From 4572-13 sp964594065 (GTDB lineage Bacteria; Planctomycetota; Phycisphaerae; Sedimentisphaerales; Anaerohalosphaeraceae), in NCBI GenBank assembly GCA_964594065.1, contig CAZQKX010000007.1, forward strand, positions 19,054-83,053: a DNA stretch of 64,000 nt, in the 5' to 3' direction. The notes under the pieces are model-generated. The model did not search any database. It was not told the origin of the DNA and saw nothing but the letters and a program-made list of their open reading frames with translations. Shown piece by piece: positions 16,166 through 25,037 of the stretch; positions within the stretch are counted from its first letter, which is position 1, and every line of letters begins with the position of its first letter. The position numbers were made by a program, and so were the translations under genes.

Positions 16166-17278
16166 TTATAGCCAAACTTGTGCCTCCTCTTCTTTCTTTG
16201 TGCCATTACAATCACTCTTTATTATTTGACTTTGGATAAGTTTTTTAATGTTTTTGTTGAATTCTGATTCGGTATACATACATGGATAAGCCAACGTAGA
16301 ATTAACCCGAAGCATTTTCCATGTTGTCTTCGTTAAATCATTTAACGTTGAAACAAGATAACTGCGAATTTCCTCTTCATCAACTATTTCTTCTTTAGGT
16401 TGATTTGGAAAAAGATTACCTTTTATGAACCTGGCCCCAACAAACTCTCTTCTTGCTTTAACCATTGCAGAATTTATCAAATCAACTGCATCCGGATGTC
16501 TAGAACCAAACATCAAGTGGTACTTAGGAAGAGTATCTTCGTACTTTTCCCTAATTGGATATTTAAGAACATACTTAAACCAGTGTTTAAGCTGTGATGA
16601 ATATCCATCAGCAATTAACTCGACTTTAGTTTTCGAAGGTATATCTTTCATCAAAAGACCCTGCCAGTAATCACCACCAGCTATGGCTCCCCATCGAATA
16701 GCATTCTCGTGACCAACATCGAACTTCCCACCCTTAATAATTGAATCTTTAATTCCTTCTATAGCTCTTAAGAAACCAGAAGATAAAAAATTAGTCAGAC
16801 ATTCGACGCTTTGGCCAGACTTCCAAATATGATCATAAACAATTTTTAGGTCATCGAACAACAAATGACTCGGTTTTATTGGATCGGCATATATAAAGAT
16901 TGTGTGCGTTTTCGCAAAAGCCGCAAGTTCATCAACATAATCTTTAAAGGAACCACTTCTGACTATTTTAGGGAAAGAGAATGGCTTAAGGTTTTGTTCT
17001 AATTCCGAAAAAAGCATCTTTTCTTTTTCAATGAAATATCCTTTTACAGGTATTCCTTTTTTGAAATATTCATTCAAATGATTAGAGATTATAAGTGGGC
17101 TTCCGAATGTTCCATCTTTAAATACTCCAGGCCCAGCGAAACAATCGACTACAAGAATTGGCTTTCTTAAGTGCGACACTTTGGCAAGATAAGGTTTCAG
17201 ATAATAATCTAAAATCAGATCTTTATATGGAGACCATGATTTCTTTTTTTGGAAGAAATTAACTGCATCCTGATCCAA
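16166..17278 (-). CDS. tcmP: Three-Cys-motif partner protein (TcmP family)
   Basis: 370 residues from a TTG with GGAGAGAG just upstream. N-terminal WSPYKDLILDYYLKPYL and LVVDCFAGPG (a SAM-binding-like Gly-rich loop after a beta strand), then FIYADPIKPSHL, match the TcmP family, whose members are encoded next to three-Cys-motif proteins. The fold looks like a Rossmann methyltransferase, with Asp-Pro in ADPI where amino-methyltransferases have DPPY/NPPY. Its start overlaps the upstream gene by 20 bases, so the two are coupled. Base composition is low-GC (about 38% in a sampled 60-base line, against about 57% in rsmA), suggesting transfer. Activity unproven. Confidence 0.8.
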   Translation of the reverse strand: MDQDAVNFFQKKKSWSPYKDLILDYYLKPYLAKVSHLRKPILVVDCFAGPGVFKDGTFGSPLIISNHLNEYFKKGIPVKGYFIEKEKMLFSELEQNLKPFSFPKIVRSGSFKDYVDELAAFAKTHTIFIYADPIKPSHLLFDDLKIVYDHIWKSGQSVECLTNFLSSGFLRAIEGIKDSIIKGGKFDVGHENAIRWGAIAGGDYWQGLLMKDIPSKTKVELIADGYSSQLKHWFKYVLKYPIREKYEDTLPKYHLMFGSRHPDAVDLINSAMVKARREFVGARFIKGNLFPNQPKEEIVDEEEIRSYLVSTLNDLTKTTWKMLRVNSTLAYPCMYTESEFNKNIKKLIQSQIIKSDCNGTKKEEEAQVWL

Positions 17279-18005
17279 TTATCTCTCTCCTTCTTTTAAC
17301 CCTTGGCATTTGGCTCCATGTCCGATTGTCTAATATACGCCCGTTCTTCTTCTTATTGATACCTCCCCATTGTTTGAAGAAAAACGGCACTTTTGAGTCT
17401 ATGCATTGATCCCGAATCCCTCTTACCCAGTCCGGTTCAATTAATCTTGCGCCGGGCCCGGATTCTCCCCCAGCAATCACCCAATCGATATTGCTTAGAT
17501 TTAAATCCTTGATTGGCCCTAAAAGCGGTTCTAGTGACAGAAACTTTACAAAAGCCCCGGTGTTTCGCAAATGCTCGATCCGATAAACACAATCAGCATT
17601 TTCAACCGTTACTCCCATCCAAACATTTTCCGGCCAATCAATGAGATGGTACACATCCAATAATCGCTCCGAACGTTTCGTCAGCACTTGAAAACGATGC
17701 CATGACGCCTTTTGCATAACATCAAAAACTCGTTGAATGAAATCCAGAGACACTTTTTCATGAAACAAGTCACTCATGGAATTAACAAAAATCATCTGCG
17801 GTTGTTTCCATTTTAAAGGTTTTTGAAGAACATGTGGATGCAAAGTGACCTCGAAACCATTTCGATAATTGGAGCATCCCATCGCATGAAGCCGTTTAGC
17901 CATTCTTTCGGCATAACAATTCAGGCAACCGGCACTGATTTTCGTGCAACCCGTAACCGGATTCCAAGTAGATTCCGTCCATTCAATTCTGGAATGTTGC
18001 GCCAT
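17259..18005 (-). CDS. Phage Gp37/Gp68-type three-Cys protein (DUF5131 family)
   Basis: 248 residues; AGAAGGG precedes the ATG. The start IEWTESTWNPVTGC and the motif C-x6-C-x2-C (CTKISAGCLNCYAERMA) are the family hallmark; MIFVNSMSDLFHE, VLTKRSERL and WVIAGGESGPGARL follow. The three Cys resemble, but do not match, the canonical radical-SAM CxxxCxxC motif, and probably hold an iron-sulfur cluster. Family members occur in phages and beside TcmP, as here. Role unknown; nucleic-acid or nucleotide modification is a reasonable guess given the phage links. Lower GC than neighbouring housekeeping genes. Confidence 0.85.
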   Translation of the reverse strand: MAQHSRIEWTESTWNPVTGCTKISAGCLNCYAERMAKRLHAMGCSNYRNGFEVTLHPHVLQKPLKWKQPQMIFVNSMSDLFHEKVSLDFIQRVFDVMQKASWHRFQVLTKRSERLLDVYHLIDWPENVWMGVTVENADCVYRIEHLRNTGAFVKFLSLEPLLGPIKDLNLSNIDWVIAGGESGPGARLIEPDWVRGIRDQCIDSKVPFFFKQWGGINKKKNGRILDNRTWSQMPRVKRRREIIGSGCS

Positions 18006-18068
18006 AATTTACCCTTCTGCATATTTATTGTAATCATACAGATATTATCGAAGCTACTCAAGAGATTT

Positions 18069-18932
18069 TTACAAAACTATCGATTTATGTCGATGGCTGT
18101 GGCATTCGATGTTAACGGCGACGGGTAATGAGGCGATGTGGCACGGGGCAGTTTCAATGCAGACTTTCAGCGCCGTCGTATCCCCGCCGAGCCCCTGCGG
18201 GCCGAGACCGGTAGCATTGATCGCCTTTAGCAGTTCCTGTTCCATCTCCACATAAAACGGATCAGGATGCGACTGGTCCATCCCGTGAAGCAGTGATTTT
18301 TTACTCAACAGACATGACAGTTCAAAGTCGCCGCCAATCCCGACGCCCACTACAAACGGCGGACAGGCATTGGCCCCGGCGTTTTTAACCACATCAACGA
18401 TCCAATCTGACACAGCTTCTTTCGACTCGGTGGGGTTGAACATTTTGAACTGGCTTTTGTTTTCACAGCCGCCGCCTTTTGTCATGATCGTAAGCTTGAT
18501 CTTGGCGCCCGGCACAATTGTGTGATGGATAATCGCCGGTGTATTGGTTTGCGTATTTTTCCGCTCGTTCAGCGGTTCGGCCACCATGCTTTTTCGCAAC
18601 AGCCCTTTTTCATAACCGATCGCGATACCTTCCTGGATCGCATCAACAATCGTCCCCGCCGGTTTCTCCGGCGGCGGAGCAACCACCGTATTGGCCCCCT
18701 GTTCCAGAAAAATCACCGCCAAACCGGTATCCTGACACAGCGGAATTCGTTCGCCGGCAGCAACTTGAACATTTTCGATCAACTGCTTTAATATCCGCAC
18801 CGCACGTGGATTGGATTCTTTTTCCGCTGCCTGCTTCAGCGCATCTAAGACATCGCCCGGCAGTTCATAGCCGCACTCGATACAGAGCTTCTGAACACAC
18901 TCAACAATCTCGATATACTGGATCGTGCGCAT
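18069..18932 (-). CDS. Class I fumarate hydratase, alpha subunit
   Basis: 287 residues. The three Cys expected to hold the [4Fe-4S] cluster are visible: PLCQDTG, GGGCENKS and NACPPF. The C-terminus (VNIECHSHRHKSIVL) is complete for the alpha chain of two-subunit class I fumarases. These hydrate fumarate to malate (or, in relatives, dehydrate tartrate). The beta subunit is normally the next gene downstream, but here the next genes on the strand are the three-Cys cassette; no beta subunit is seen in the window. The ATG overlaps the stop of the upstream propeller gene by one base. Confidence 0.9.
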   Translation of the reverse strand: MRTIQYIEIVECVQKLCIECGYELPGDVLDALKQAAEKESNPRAVRILKQLIENVQVAAGERIPLCQDTGLAVIFLEQGANTVVAPPPEKPAGTIVDAIQEGIAIGYEKGLLRKSMVAEPLNERKNTQTNTPAIIHHTIVPGAKIKLTIMTKGGGCENKSQFKMFNPTESKEAVSDWIVDVVKNAGANACPPFVVGVGIGGDFELSCLLSKKSLLHGMDQSHPDPFYVEMEQELLKAINATGLGPQGLGGDTTALKVCIETAPCHIASLPVAVNIECHSHRHKSIVL

Positions 18933-21136
18933 TACTCGATCATCACCTCAAACGTTTTATACATTGTGTTTTTCAAATCATCACTAACCGCCACCGCAAT
19001 CACATGGTCACCGGAATCCAGCTCAGCAATCTCGATCTCAAACCGTTCGCTGAGGGTGTCGTACACCATATCATCCGGCAATGTCCCGGTCCATTTGTCA
19101 TTGCTGTCAACCGTGTATTCCACCTTGCCGATCACCGTATAGGCATCCTTGACCGACAATGACAGTGTTGCCGTGTCGCCGTCAACCTTAATTGCAGATT
19201 CCTGAATTTCCGGCGCAGTATTATCGATCACGACCGGGTCACTGATACGTGACCCCGTCATCGTTGTTGAGGCGGTATTGCTTTTGCGGTCGTTGGCGAC
19301 CACACGCACCTCATAGCGGCCGTCTTCGATCGTCCGGCTGTCCCACTCAAACCGGGGTGTATTCAGCTCATCCTTTAAAAGGATCCAGCCCGTACGGCCC
19401 AGCTTGCGGAACTGCAGTGTGTATTCCAGTTTATCTTTATTGTCATCCAAGGTCGAAAAAGCGATCTCATACAGATATGATTTATTTTTGTCCCGGTTGC
19501 GTTGAATCTTGACCGCTCTGACCTTCGGTGCCAGATTGGGAATCACGAACGCCGCGGCCACTTCACGGATCTCCGGCGACAACGCCTGGTCGGAGCTTTT
19601 CAATGTCAGTCGATACTGGCAAAAACGGCCCAGCGGACAGGCCAGGTCGGTGGCTTCCGTCACGGTCACATTCCCGGTCCAATCCGAAAATGTCGGATCA
19701 TTCGGCTCTTTAACATTGCCGCTTCGGCTGGCCAGCAGAACCTGGCAGCCGTCAGGAATATCCGCTTCAAGCTGGAGTTTGCCCCAGCGGGCCGGCTGCC
19801 TGGCATCAATCAATCCGGACTTATAGACGCCCTCGGAAACAGACCCCTTTTCCAGACGCACTAAACGGGATGGGTTGGACAACCCCATGTATAACGTGTC
19901 CCCGGCTGCCAGCAGTGATGTGATCTGCGACGATGTTTCGTCTTCATAATAAACAGCCTTTTCTTCAGTTGCCGGATCGATCGTATAGAGCTGCGCATTG
20001 TTGCCGGTACCCAGCCATAGCTTGCCGTCAAACTCCAGCAACGAATAAAAGACAGCCATCTGCTCGAAGATATCGGTAACAAAACCGTCCGGGCTAATCT
20101 TATAAATATGCCCCGCCGCTTTAGCCGGCGGAGGACCGGGAGCCTCCGGAGCGGGTTTGGACTGTTCTTTCTTTTCAGTTTTATCATCTCCGTTGGCGGT
20201 ATTTAAAGACGCCGTCGTGTCCGAAGAAGATTTTTCCTTGCCCTCGCCTTCGCTTTCATCACCATTATCCGGTCGGCCGGGAGCATCTTTCATAGAAGCT
20301 TTCGATGCTTTTAATTGCAGCATCACCGCAGCGGCACTGGTACAGGCAGCAAAAAGATTTCCATCATCATCCATCAGCAACCCGGAAACCTCATTTTGCG
20401 CTGTATCATAAAGTACTGTCGCCCGCTTTTGTTCCGGATCGATCTTATAAATAAGACCGCGCTGGTCACTGCCAGCATAAACAACGCCATCTTTGACCAG
20501 AAGCGACAAAATGTTCTTATCACGTGCCTCATAGATAAGCTCGGCATTCTTACAAAACGGATCCAGCCGATAGACCAACCCGTTCGGGCCGGTCCCCAGA
20601 TAGATATTGTTTTCCTCATCCAGCACCATCGCAAAGATATACTGAACCTTTTCGTCTTCAAAGACAACTTCCGGCTCCTTGGCCAGCCGAATGAGCTGTC
20701 CCTTTGCCCCACTGATGCCAATCAGCAAACGACCCGCCAAGTCTTTGCTCATCGCAAAGACATGTTCATTTCGAATGCCGGAATTGTCCGCTTGCCCCTC
20801 GACTGCTTCGACAGGATAGACCTGTTTGATAGTACCGTCAGCATAGCGGAGGATCTTAGCATCCGGACCTGTTCCCATGTACACCGCACCGTCCGCATCG
20901 GTTATCATCGTATGGATCGACCAGACATCGTCCAGATAATCGCCCGTATCGACTGTTTCTGTTTTGGGAGCCAGTTTTATCGTTCCGGTCGAATCAACAA
21001 CAACGGATTCGGTTTGACCTTTAAGGAAATCTGCGCCGCTTTTATGGCGTTTGATGACGGATGTCACCGCCGGAGCAAACGCCGACATCGTCAGAGAAAA
21101 ACACAACATCGCTGTCAAATAGGACTTACATTTCAT
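18932..21136 (-). CDS. Secreted beta-propeller protein with Ig-like C-terminus
   Basis: 734 residues with a signal peptide (YLTAMLCFSLTMSAFAPAV). Residues about 65-270 and 345-425 hold repeated blades with the motif (V/I)Y(M/L)GTGPxxx(I/V)xR, for example AVYMGTGPDAKILR and NIYLGTGPNGLVYR. An acidic, Lys/Glu/Ser-rich low-complexity insertion (about 280-335) splits the propeller. The C-terminal 250 residues look like Ig or fibronectin-type beta domains (DGRYEVRVVANDRKSNTAS; DSGDHVIAVAVSDD). No enzymatic motif. It lies between the S55 peptidase and fumarase genes on the same strand, 22 bases after the former. Probably a periplasmic interaction protein. Confidence 0.72.
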   Translation of the reverse strand: MKCKSYLTAMLCFSLTMSAFAPAVTSVIKRHKSGADFLKGQTESVVVDSTGTIKLAPKTETVDTGDYLDDVWSIHTMITDADGAVYMGTGPDAKILRYADGTIKQVYPVEAVEGQADNSGIRNEHVFAMSKDLAGRLLIGISGAKGQLIRLAKEPEVVFEDEKVQYIFAMVLDEENNIYLGTGPNGLVYRLDPFCKNAELIYEARDKNILSLLVKDGVVYAGSDQRGLIYKIDPEQKRATVLYDTAQNEVSGLLMDDDGNLFAACTSAAAVMLQLKASKASMKDAPGRPDNGDESEGEGKEKSSSDTTASLNTANGDDKTEKKEQSKPAPEAPGPPPAKAAGHIYKISPDGFVTDIFEQMAVFYSLLEFDGKLWLGTGNNAQLYTIDPATEEKAVYYEDETSSQITSLLAAGDTLYMGLSNPSRLVRLEKGSVSEGVYKSGLIDARQPARWGKLQLEADIPDGCQVLLASRSGNVKEPNDPTFSDWTGNVTVTEATDLACPLGRFCQYRLTLKSSDQALSPEIREVAAAFVIPNLAPKVRAVKIQRNRDKNKSYLYEIAFSTLDDNKDKLEYTLQFRKLGRTGWILLKDELNTPRFEWDSRTIEDGRYEVRVVANDRKSNTASTTMTGSRISDPVVIDNTAPEIQESAIKVDGDTATLSLSVKDAYTVIGKVEYTVDSNDKWTGTLPDDMVYDTLSERFEIEIAELDSGDHVIAVAVSDDLKNTMYKTFEVMIE

Positions 21137-21158
21137 TCATGGATTCCTTATCTAAGTA

Positions 21159-22946
21159 TTATCGTTCTACCTCGATCTCGATCTCAGCTGTTCCCGACAT
21201 GATCTTATCAAGTTTAATTTCGCTCTCCGACCAGTCCATGTAAGGCTGTGCAGGACGAAGACGTTTGACATCCTGCATCAACAGTATTTTTGTCTGCGGA
21301 AGTTCAGGCAGCTCATGCTGCCGCATAACAATTCCCGACGGAGCCGTCGGCATCACTGCATAAAGACGGTCATTGCGGAATTGGGTCAGCCGGCCAAAAG
21401 CCTGCATCATCGTTTTAATATCAAAGGCTCGAAACCGCTGAGGCGCCGTCTTGGCAACAAACCGCTGGTAATCAGTTCCCCCCATGATCTGTACGGTATA
21501 TTTCCCCGGAACAACCGTTTCGGGAACCTGAAACTCTATCGCAGCGGTTGTTTTCTCTGAGCGATAGGACCTCATGGTCACGTCAGCCAAGATCGTCTGG
21601 CCGGGCTTGACCCGGGTGCGGGAAACATCCACTGCCCAGATATCCGCCCTGCTGTCAACGGAAACAAGGTCAACCGCCACATCGATTGATTCGACATCAA
21701 GCTCTTCAAAGGGATTATTCAACACAGCCGCAATGATCGAATAGAGATTTTGCTCTAACTCCGAAGTACTTCGACCGGAAGAAATATTATCAATGACAAG
21801 CGGCTCCTGACCCTTGACACAAATCCGTGCCTTATACCGCACGGTGTGTTCCGGCGGAAGCGGCCCCTGCAATAACGCCGCCCCATTAACAGCAAGCCGC
21901 AAGATCATCGGTGTATAAATCCGGTCACATGCAAGATAACAGTTATATGTCCGTGCCTCCGGATCGTTGTCGCGATGAACACGGATCGTCAAAGGAATCG
22001 TTTTCGGTGTTGCGCCGATCGTTCCGCGAACCGCTGAATACTGGTCAAACTGAAGCGTTCCCAGAACAGGCCCCGGAGAAGAAAATTTAAACGATCTGCT
22101 CCTGCTGGCAACCACCGTATGAACAATACCCGCCGAAAACGGCAGGTTTGTTGGCCCCTGACCCTGGAAATGATGCCCAAATCCATACACCTGATCACCA
22201 AGGATCTCTGTCACCGTCCCGGTTGCGGCCAAAGAAATGTCCCCGCCACACAGAACAACCGCAAGAACCCCACCCTGTTCAAGTTCCGTCGCCTCACTGA
22301 CCGTCGGTAACGCCGCCGGAGCACTGACAGGAATAAAGCCCATATCACGCAATGGCTCTTTCAGGGATTCACAGACCCCGGCAGGCAGCGAACTGCTCAA
22401 CGGAACGAGCATGGTCTGTTCGTCCTGCATATTCTTAAGCTGCTCGATCGACTGCTGATAAATATCGGCTATATCCAATGGTCGGGAAAAATCAAAGTGG
22501 AATGCTGCTTGACTCTGGCGGCCCGGAGCTGTCTCAACGCTTCCAGCCAGAAACATGTGCTCGATGGGACGAACCATATACAGCGGATCCAGCGAACCGT
22601 CCCAACCGGCAGCCAGGGCTCCCGCCAGTCGACCATCGATAAAGACCGGCGAACCGCTGCAGCCGTGAACCGTTCCGGCGTGTTGAAAACGCTCATCGGT
22701 TCCGACCACGACGATCATATCGTGTCCGGGCTTGACACCTCGAGCCACACTTAGCACCTTCAGCGGAAAACGTTCGATTTTCATCCCGGAAAATACGGTC
22801 AGGCAGTAGGCATCCATATCGCCGCGAACTTCATCGATCGGAATATATTTCGTGGTATCCAGTGCCGCGGCGGCCAAATTTATACAAAAAAGAGCAAAAA
22901 AGACTAAAATGGCACCATAGGATGCTGAAAAGCGGCATTGTTTCAT
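21159..22946 (-). CDS. SpoIVB-type peptidase S55 domain protein
   Basis: 595 residues with an N-terminal signal/anchor (AILVFFALFCINLAAAA). Residues about 35-130 match the S55 peptidase domain: MDAYCLTVFSGMKIERFPLKVL and HGCSGSPVF with the presumed nucleophile Ser, then GRLAGAL. S55 is named for Bacillus SpoIVB, a sporulation signalling protease, but the domain is widespread in non-sporulating bacteria. The remainder includes a GFGHHFQGQG block also typical of these proteins, and beta-rich regions. It is first in a three-gene minus-strand set with a propeller protein and fumarase alpha. Target unknown. Confidence 0.83.
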   Translation of the reverse strand: MKQCRFSASYGAILVFFALFCINLAAAALDTTKYIPIDEVRGDMDAYCLTVFSGMKIERFPLKVLSVARGVKPGHDMIVVVGTDERFQHAGTVHGCSGSPVFIDGRLAGALAAGWDGSLDPLYMVRPIEHMFLAGSVETAPGRQSQAAFHFDFSRPLDIADIYQQSIEQLKNMQDEQTMLVPLSSSLPAGVCESLKEPLRDMGFIPVSAPAALPTVSEATELEQGGVLAVVLCGGDISLAATGTVTEILGDQVYGFGHHFQGQGPTNLPFSAGIVHTVVASRSRSFKFSSPGPVLGTLQFDQYSAVRGTIGATPKTIPLTIRVHRDNDPEARTYNCYLACDRIYTPMILRLAVNGAALLQGPLPPEHTVRYKARICVKGQEPLVIDNISSGRSTSELEQNLYSIIAAVLNNPFEELDVESIDVAVDLVSVDSRADIWAVDVSRTRVKPGQTILADVTMRSYRSEKTTAAIEFQVPETVVPGKYTVQIMGGTDYQRFVAKTAPQRFRAFDIKTMMQAFGRLTQFRNDRLYAVMPTAPSGIVMRQHELPELPQTKILLMQDVKRLRPAQPYMDWSESEIKLDKIMSGTAEIEIEVER

Positions 22947-23015
22947 AGAGTCAGTCCCTGTTTTTCCAATGATTCAAGTTCTTTCGAGTAAATCTTCAGT
23001 ATCGCCAAACAATTA

Positions 23016-23044
23016 TTGCATGTCAAAGGCATTTTTTCTATAAT
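23016..23044 (+). promoter_or_regulatory. Sigma-70 promoter of the TPR-protein/RluA operon
   Basis: TTGCAT (23016-23021), 17-base spacer, TATAAT (23039-23044). Expected start near 23051, leaving a leader of about 70 bases before the ATG at 23122. Confidence 0.65.
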
Positions 23045-23121
23045 GCCCCTTTTATCATAAGCGGGATACCCTGGGCAGCATCATCGGGATACTAAAATAA
23101 AGCTATCAAGAGAGGAAAAAA

Positions 23122-23943
23122 ATGGATTCTGAACATCGTCATGAACTGAAGTCTAATGAACTGGTAGATTTCCTGACTCATTTTCCGGAGTTTCTGAAAA
23201 AAAATGCGAATATGATCATTGGTATTACGCTGATCGTCGTCGGTATTATCAGTTGGCCGTTATTAAGTAATATGAGCGAACAAAAAGCGATCGCCGAACA
23301 AAGTCAGGTTGCTCAATCGATCCAATTGCTGGGCCGGAATATTGGGAAGGCATTTGAAGCTTACTCGGGCAATCCGGAACAGTTAAACCCGGCGCTGGAT
23401 ACGATTCTGGCCAATGCGGATGAGTTGATCAACTTGACCGACCAAACTGACAATCCTGACCTGATGGCACTGGCTTATATAAAAGCCGGCCAGGCCTTCC
23501 GAATGGAACTGCATTTGAAAAAAGAGGTCGTTAGCGCAGAGCTCATCGACACCCAAACCCAGAAAGCTCAACAAGCCTATGAAAAAGCTGAAAACATAGC
23601 GGTTCTCCCGACAATGAAGGCCATGGCCAAATTCGGGCTGGGCCTGTGTGCTGAAGAACGCGGCCAAACGCAACAGGCCGCCGACCTTTATACCGAGATC
23701 GTCAATGATGAGATCTTTGCGGTAACCATTTTTCCCAAACAGGCTCAATTGCGGCTGGATGCAATCGAGGACAATGCCGAATCGTTTACATTCGTTCAGG
23801 CGCCGGAGCCGGTGATCGAAGAGGCCATTACATTCCCGGCAGAAACTGAAACCATCATGGACGTTCAGGACGCTGGCATCGAAAAAACCGAGTTACCAAA
23901 AACAACAGACACAAAGCCCGCCGCAGAAAACGCTGAAAACTAA
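23122..23943 (+). CDS. Membrane-anchored TPR-like protein
   Basis: 273 residues; GAGAGGA precedes the ATG. One transmembrane helix (about 32-50, MIIGITLIVVGIISWPLL) is preceded by a charged cytoplasmic segment. Residues 60-220 are helical with TPR-like spacing (ALAYIKAGQAFRMEL; AKFGLGLCAEERGQTQQAADLYTEI), resembling the YfgM/TPR-anchor arrangement where the TPR domain faces the periplasm. The last 50 residues are low-complexity Glu/Thr/Pro-rich. YfgM-type proteins assist secretion-linked chaperone work; this assignment rests on architecture only. Followed after six bases by an RluA gene. Confidence 0.72.
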   Translation: MDSEHRHELKSNELVDFLTHFPEFLKKNANMIIGITLIVVGIISWPLLSNMSEQKAIAEQSQVAQSIQLLGRNIGKAFEAYSGNPEQLNPALDTILANADELINLTDQTDNPDLMALAYIKAGQAFRMELHLKKEVVSAELIDTQTQKAQQAYEKAENIAVLPTMKAMAKFGLGLCAEERGQTQQAADLYTEIVNDEIFAVTIFPKQAQLRLDAIEDNAESFTFVQAPEPVIEEAITFPAETETIMDVQDAGIEKTELPKTTDTKPAAENAEN

Positions 23944-23949
23944 TCGCGT

Positions 23950-25035
23950 ATGTCTGATACAAAAAAAATAACTCCCTCTCGCTCGGATGCGACCGAAGAT
24001 ACTGCGCCCGTGGTACCGGAGGCGATAGACTTGGACCGATCCCTCACCGATGAGGAAGTCGAGGAACTGGCCGGCCAGGAACTGCGTTTTCGCGTCGGTA
24101 CGAATCTTAAGTTTACACGTCTGGACAAATATCTTTGTGGCCGCTTCAGTCAGTTCAGCCGAACCCACATGCAGCGGCTGATCAAGGAGCAGGGGGTTCA
24201 CGTCAACGGCCACACCGCCAAACCAAGCCATAAGCTGAACCCCGGCGATGAAATCCGTCTTATCCTGCCGCCCAAAGAGCTCCGTGAACTGACCCCCGAA
24301 GATATTCCGATCAACATCCTGTACGAAGACGACCACATGATCGTCATCAACAAGCAGTCTAACCTGATCGTCCACCCCGCCCGCGGCTATAAGAACGGCA
24401 CGCTCGTCAACGGACTGGTGTATCACTTCCAGAACCTGTCAACCTGCAACGAAAATCTTCGCCCCGGAATCGTGCACCGGCTGGACAAGAACACCACCGG
24501 CTGCATGGTCGTGGCCAAAGACGACACGGCCCACTGGAAACTTTCCCGGCAGTTTGCCGCACGCACGACGAAAAAGACCTACATTGCCCTGGCCCATGGC
24601 GTGCCGGAGCTGGATGCCGATTGCATCAACCAGCCGCTGGGCGTTCACCCTACCAAGCGGGAGAAATACGCCATTCGCCATGACATCGGCAAAGAGTCTA
24701 TTACCTTTTACGAAGTGCTTGAAGCTTTTCGCGGGTATTCACTTTTGCAGCTCGACCTGAAGACCGGCCGAACCCATCAGATCCGTGTCCACCTGTCTTA
24801 TTTGAAACATCCGATCGTCGCCGATGACATGTATGGCGGCAAAGTCGTCTATCCCTGGCAAATCGAGGACCGAGACGCCGCGCCCGAAGAGCCGCTCATG
24901 GCCCGATGCGCTTTGCATGCATGGAAACTTCAGATCGATCACCCCGCCACCAACGAACGCATGAGCTTCCAGGCCCCCCTGCCCGACGACATGCAAAACC
25001 TACTCGACAACCTGCGGAAATATCGCAAACTATAA
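23950..25035 (+). CDS. RluA family 23S rRNA pseudouridine synthase
   Basis: 361 residues. An S4 RNA-binding domain (about 55-105, FTRLDKYLCGRFSQFSRTHMQRLI) precedes the catalytic domain. The catalytic Asp lies in GIVHRLDKNTTGCMVVAK, and the TGRTHQIRVHLSYLKHPIVAD motif follows. RluA-type enzymes convert specific uridines in 23S rRNA (and some tRNAs) to pseudouridine. The S4-plus-catalytic layout resembles RluD and RluC; which rRNA sites are modified cannot be told. No strong ribosome site, consistent with coupling to the gene six bases upstream. Converges on the HAD gene with two bases between stops. Confidence 0.93.
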   Translation: MSDTKKITPSRSDATEDTAPVVPEAIDLDRSLTDEEVEELAGQELRFRVGTNLKFTRLDKYLCGRFSQFSRTHMQRLIKEQGVHVNGHTAKPSHKLNPGDEIRLILPPKELRELTPEDIPINILYEDDHMIVINKQSNLIVHPARGYKNGTLVNGLVYHFQNLSTCNENLRPGIVHRLDKNTTGCMVVAKDDTAHWKLSRQFAARTTKKTYIALAHGVPELDADCINQPLGVHPTKREKYAIRHDIGKESITFYEVLEAFRGYSLLQLDLKTGRTHQIRVHLSYLKHPIVADDMYGGKVVYPWQIEDRDAAPEEPLMARCALHAWKLQIDHPATNERMSFQAPLPDDMQNLLDNLRKYRKL

Positions 25036-25037
25036 TT

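Noticed and set aside
17900..17970. Canonical radical-SAM motif in the three-Cys protein
   Set aside because: The spacing is C-x6-C-x2-C, not CxxxCxxC, so I do not call it a standard radical-SAM enzyme.
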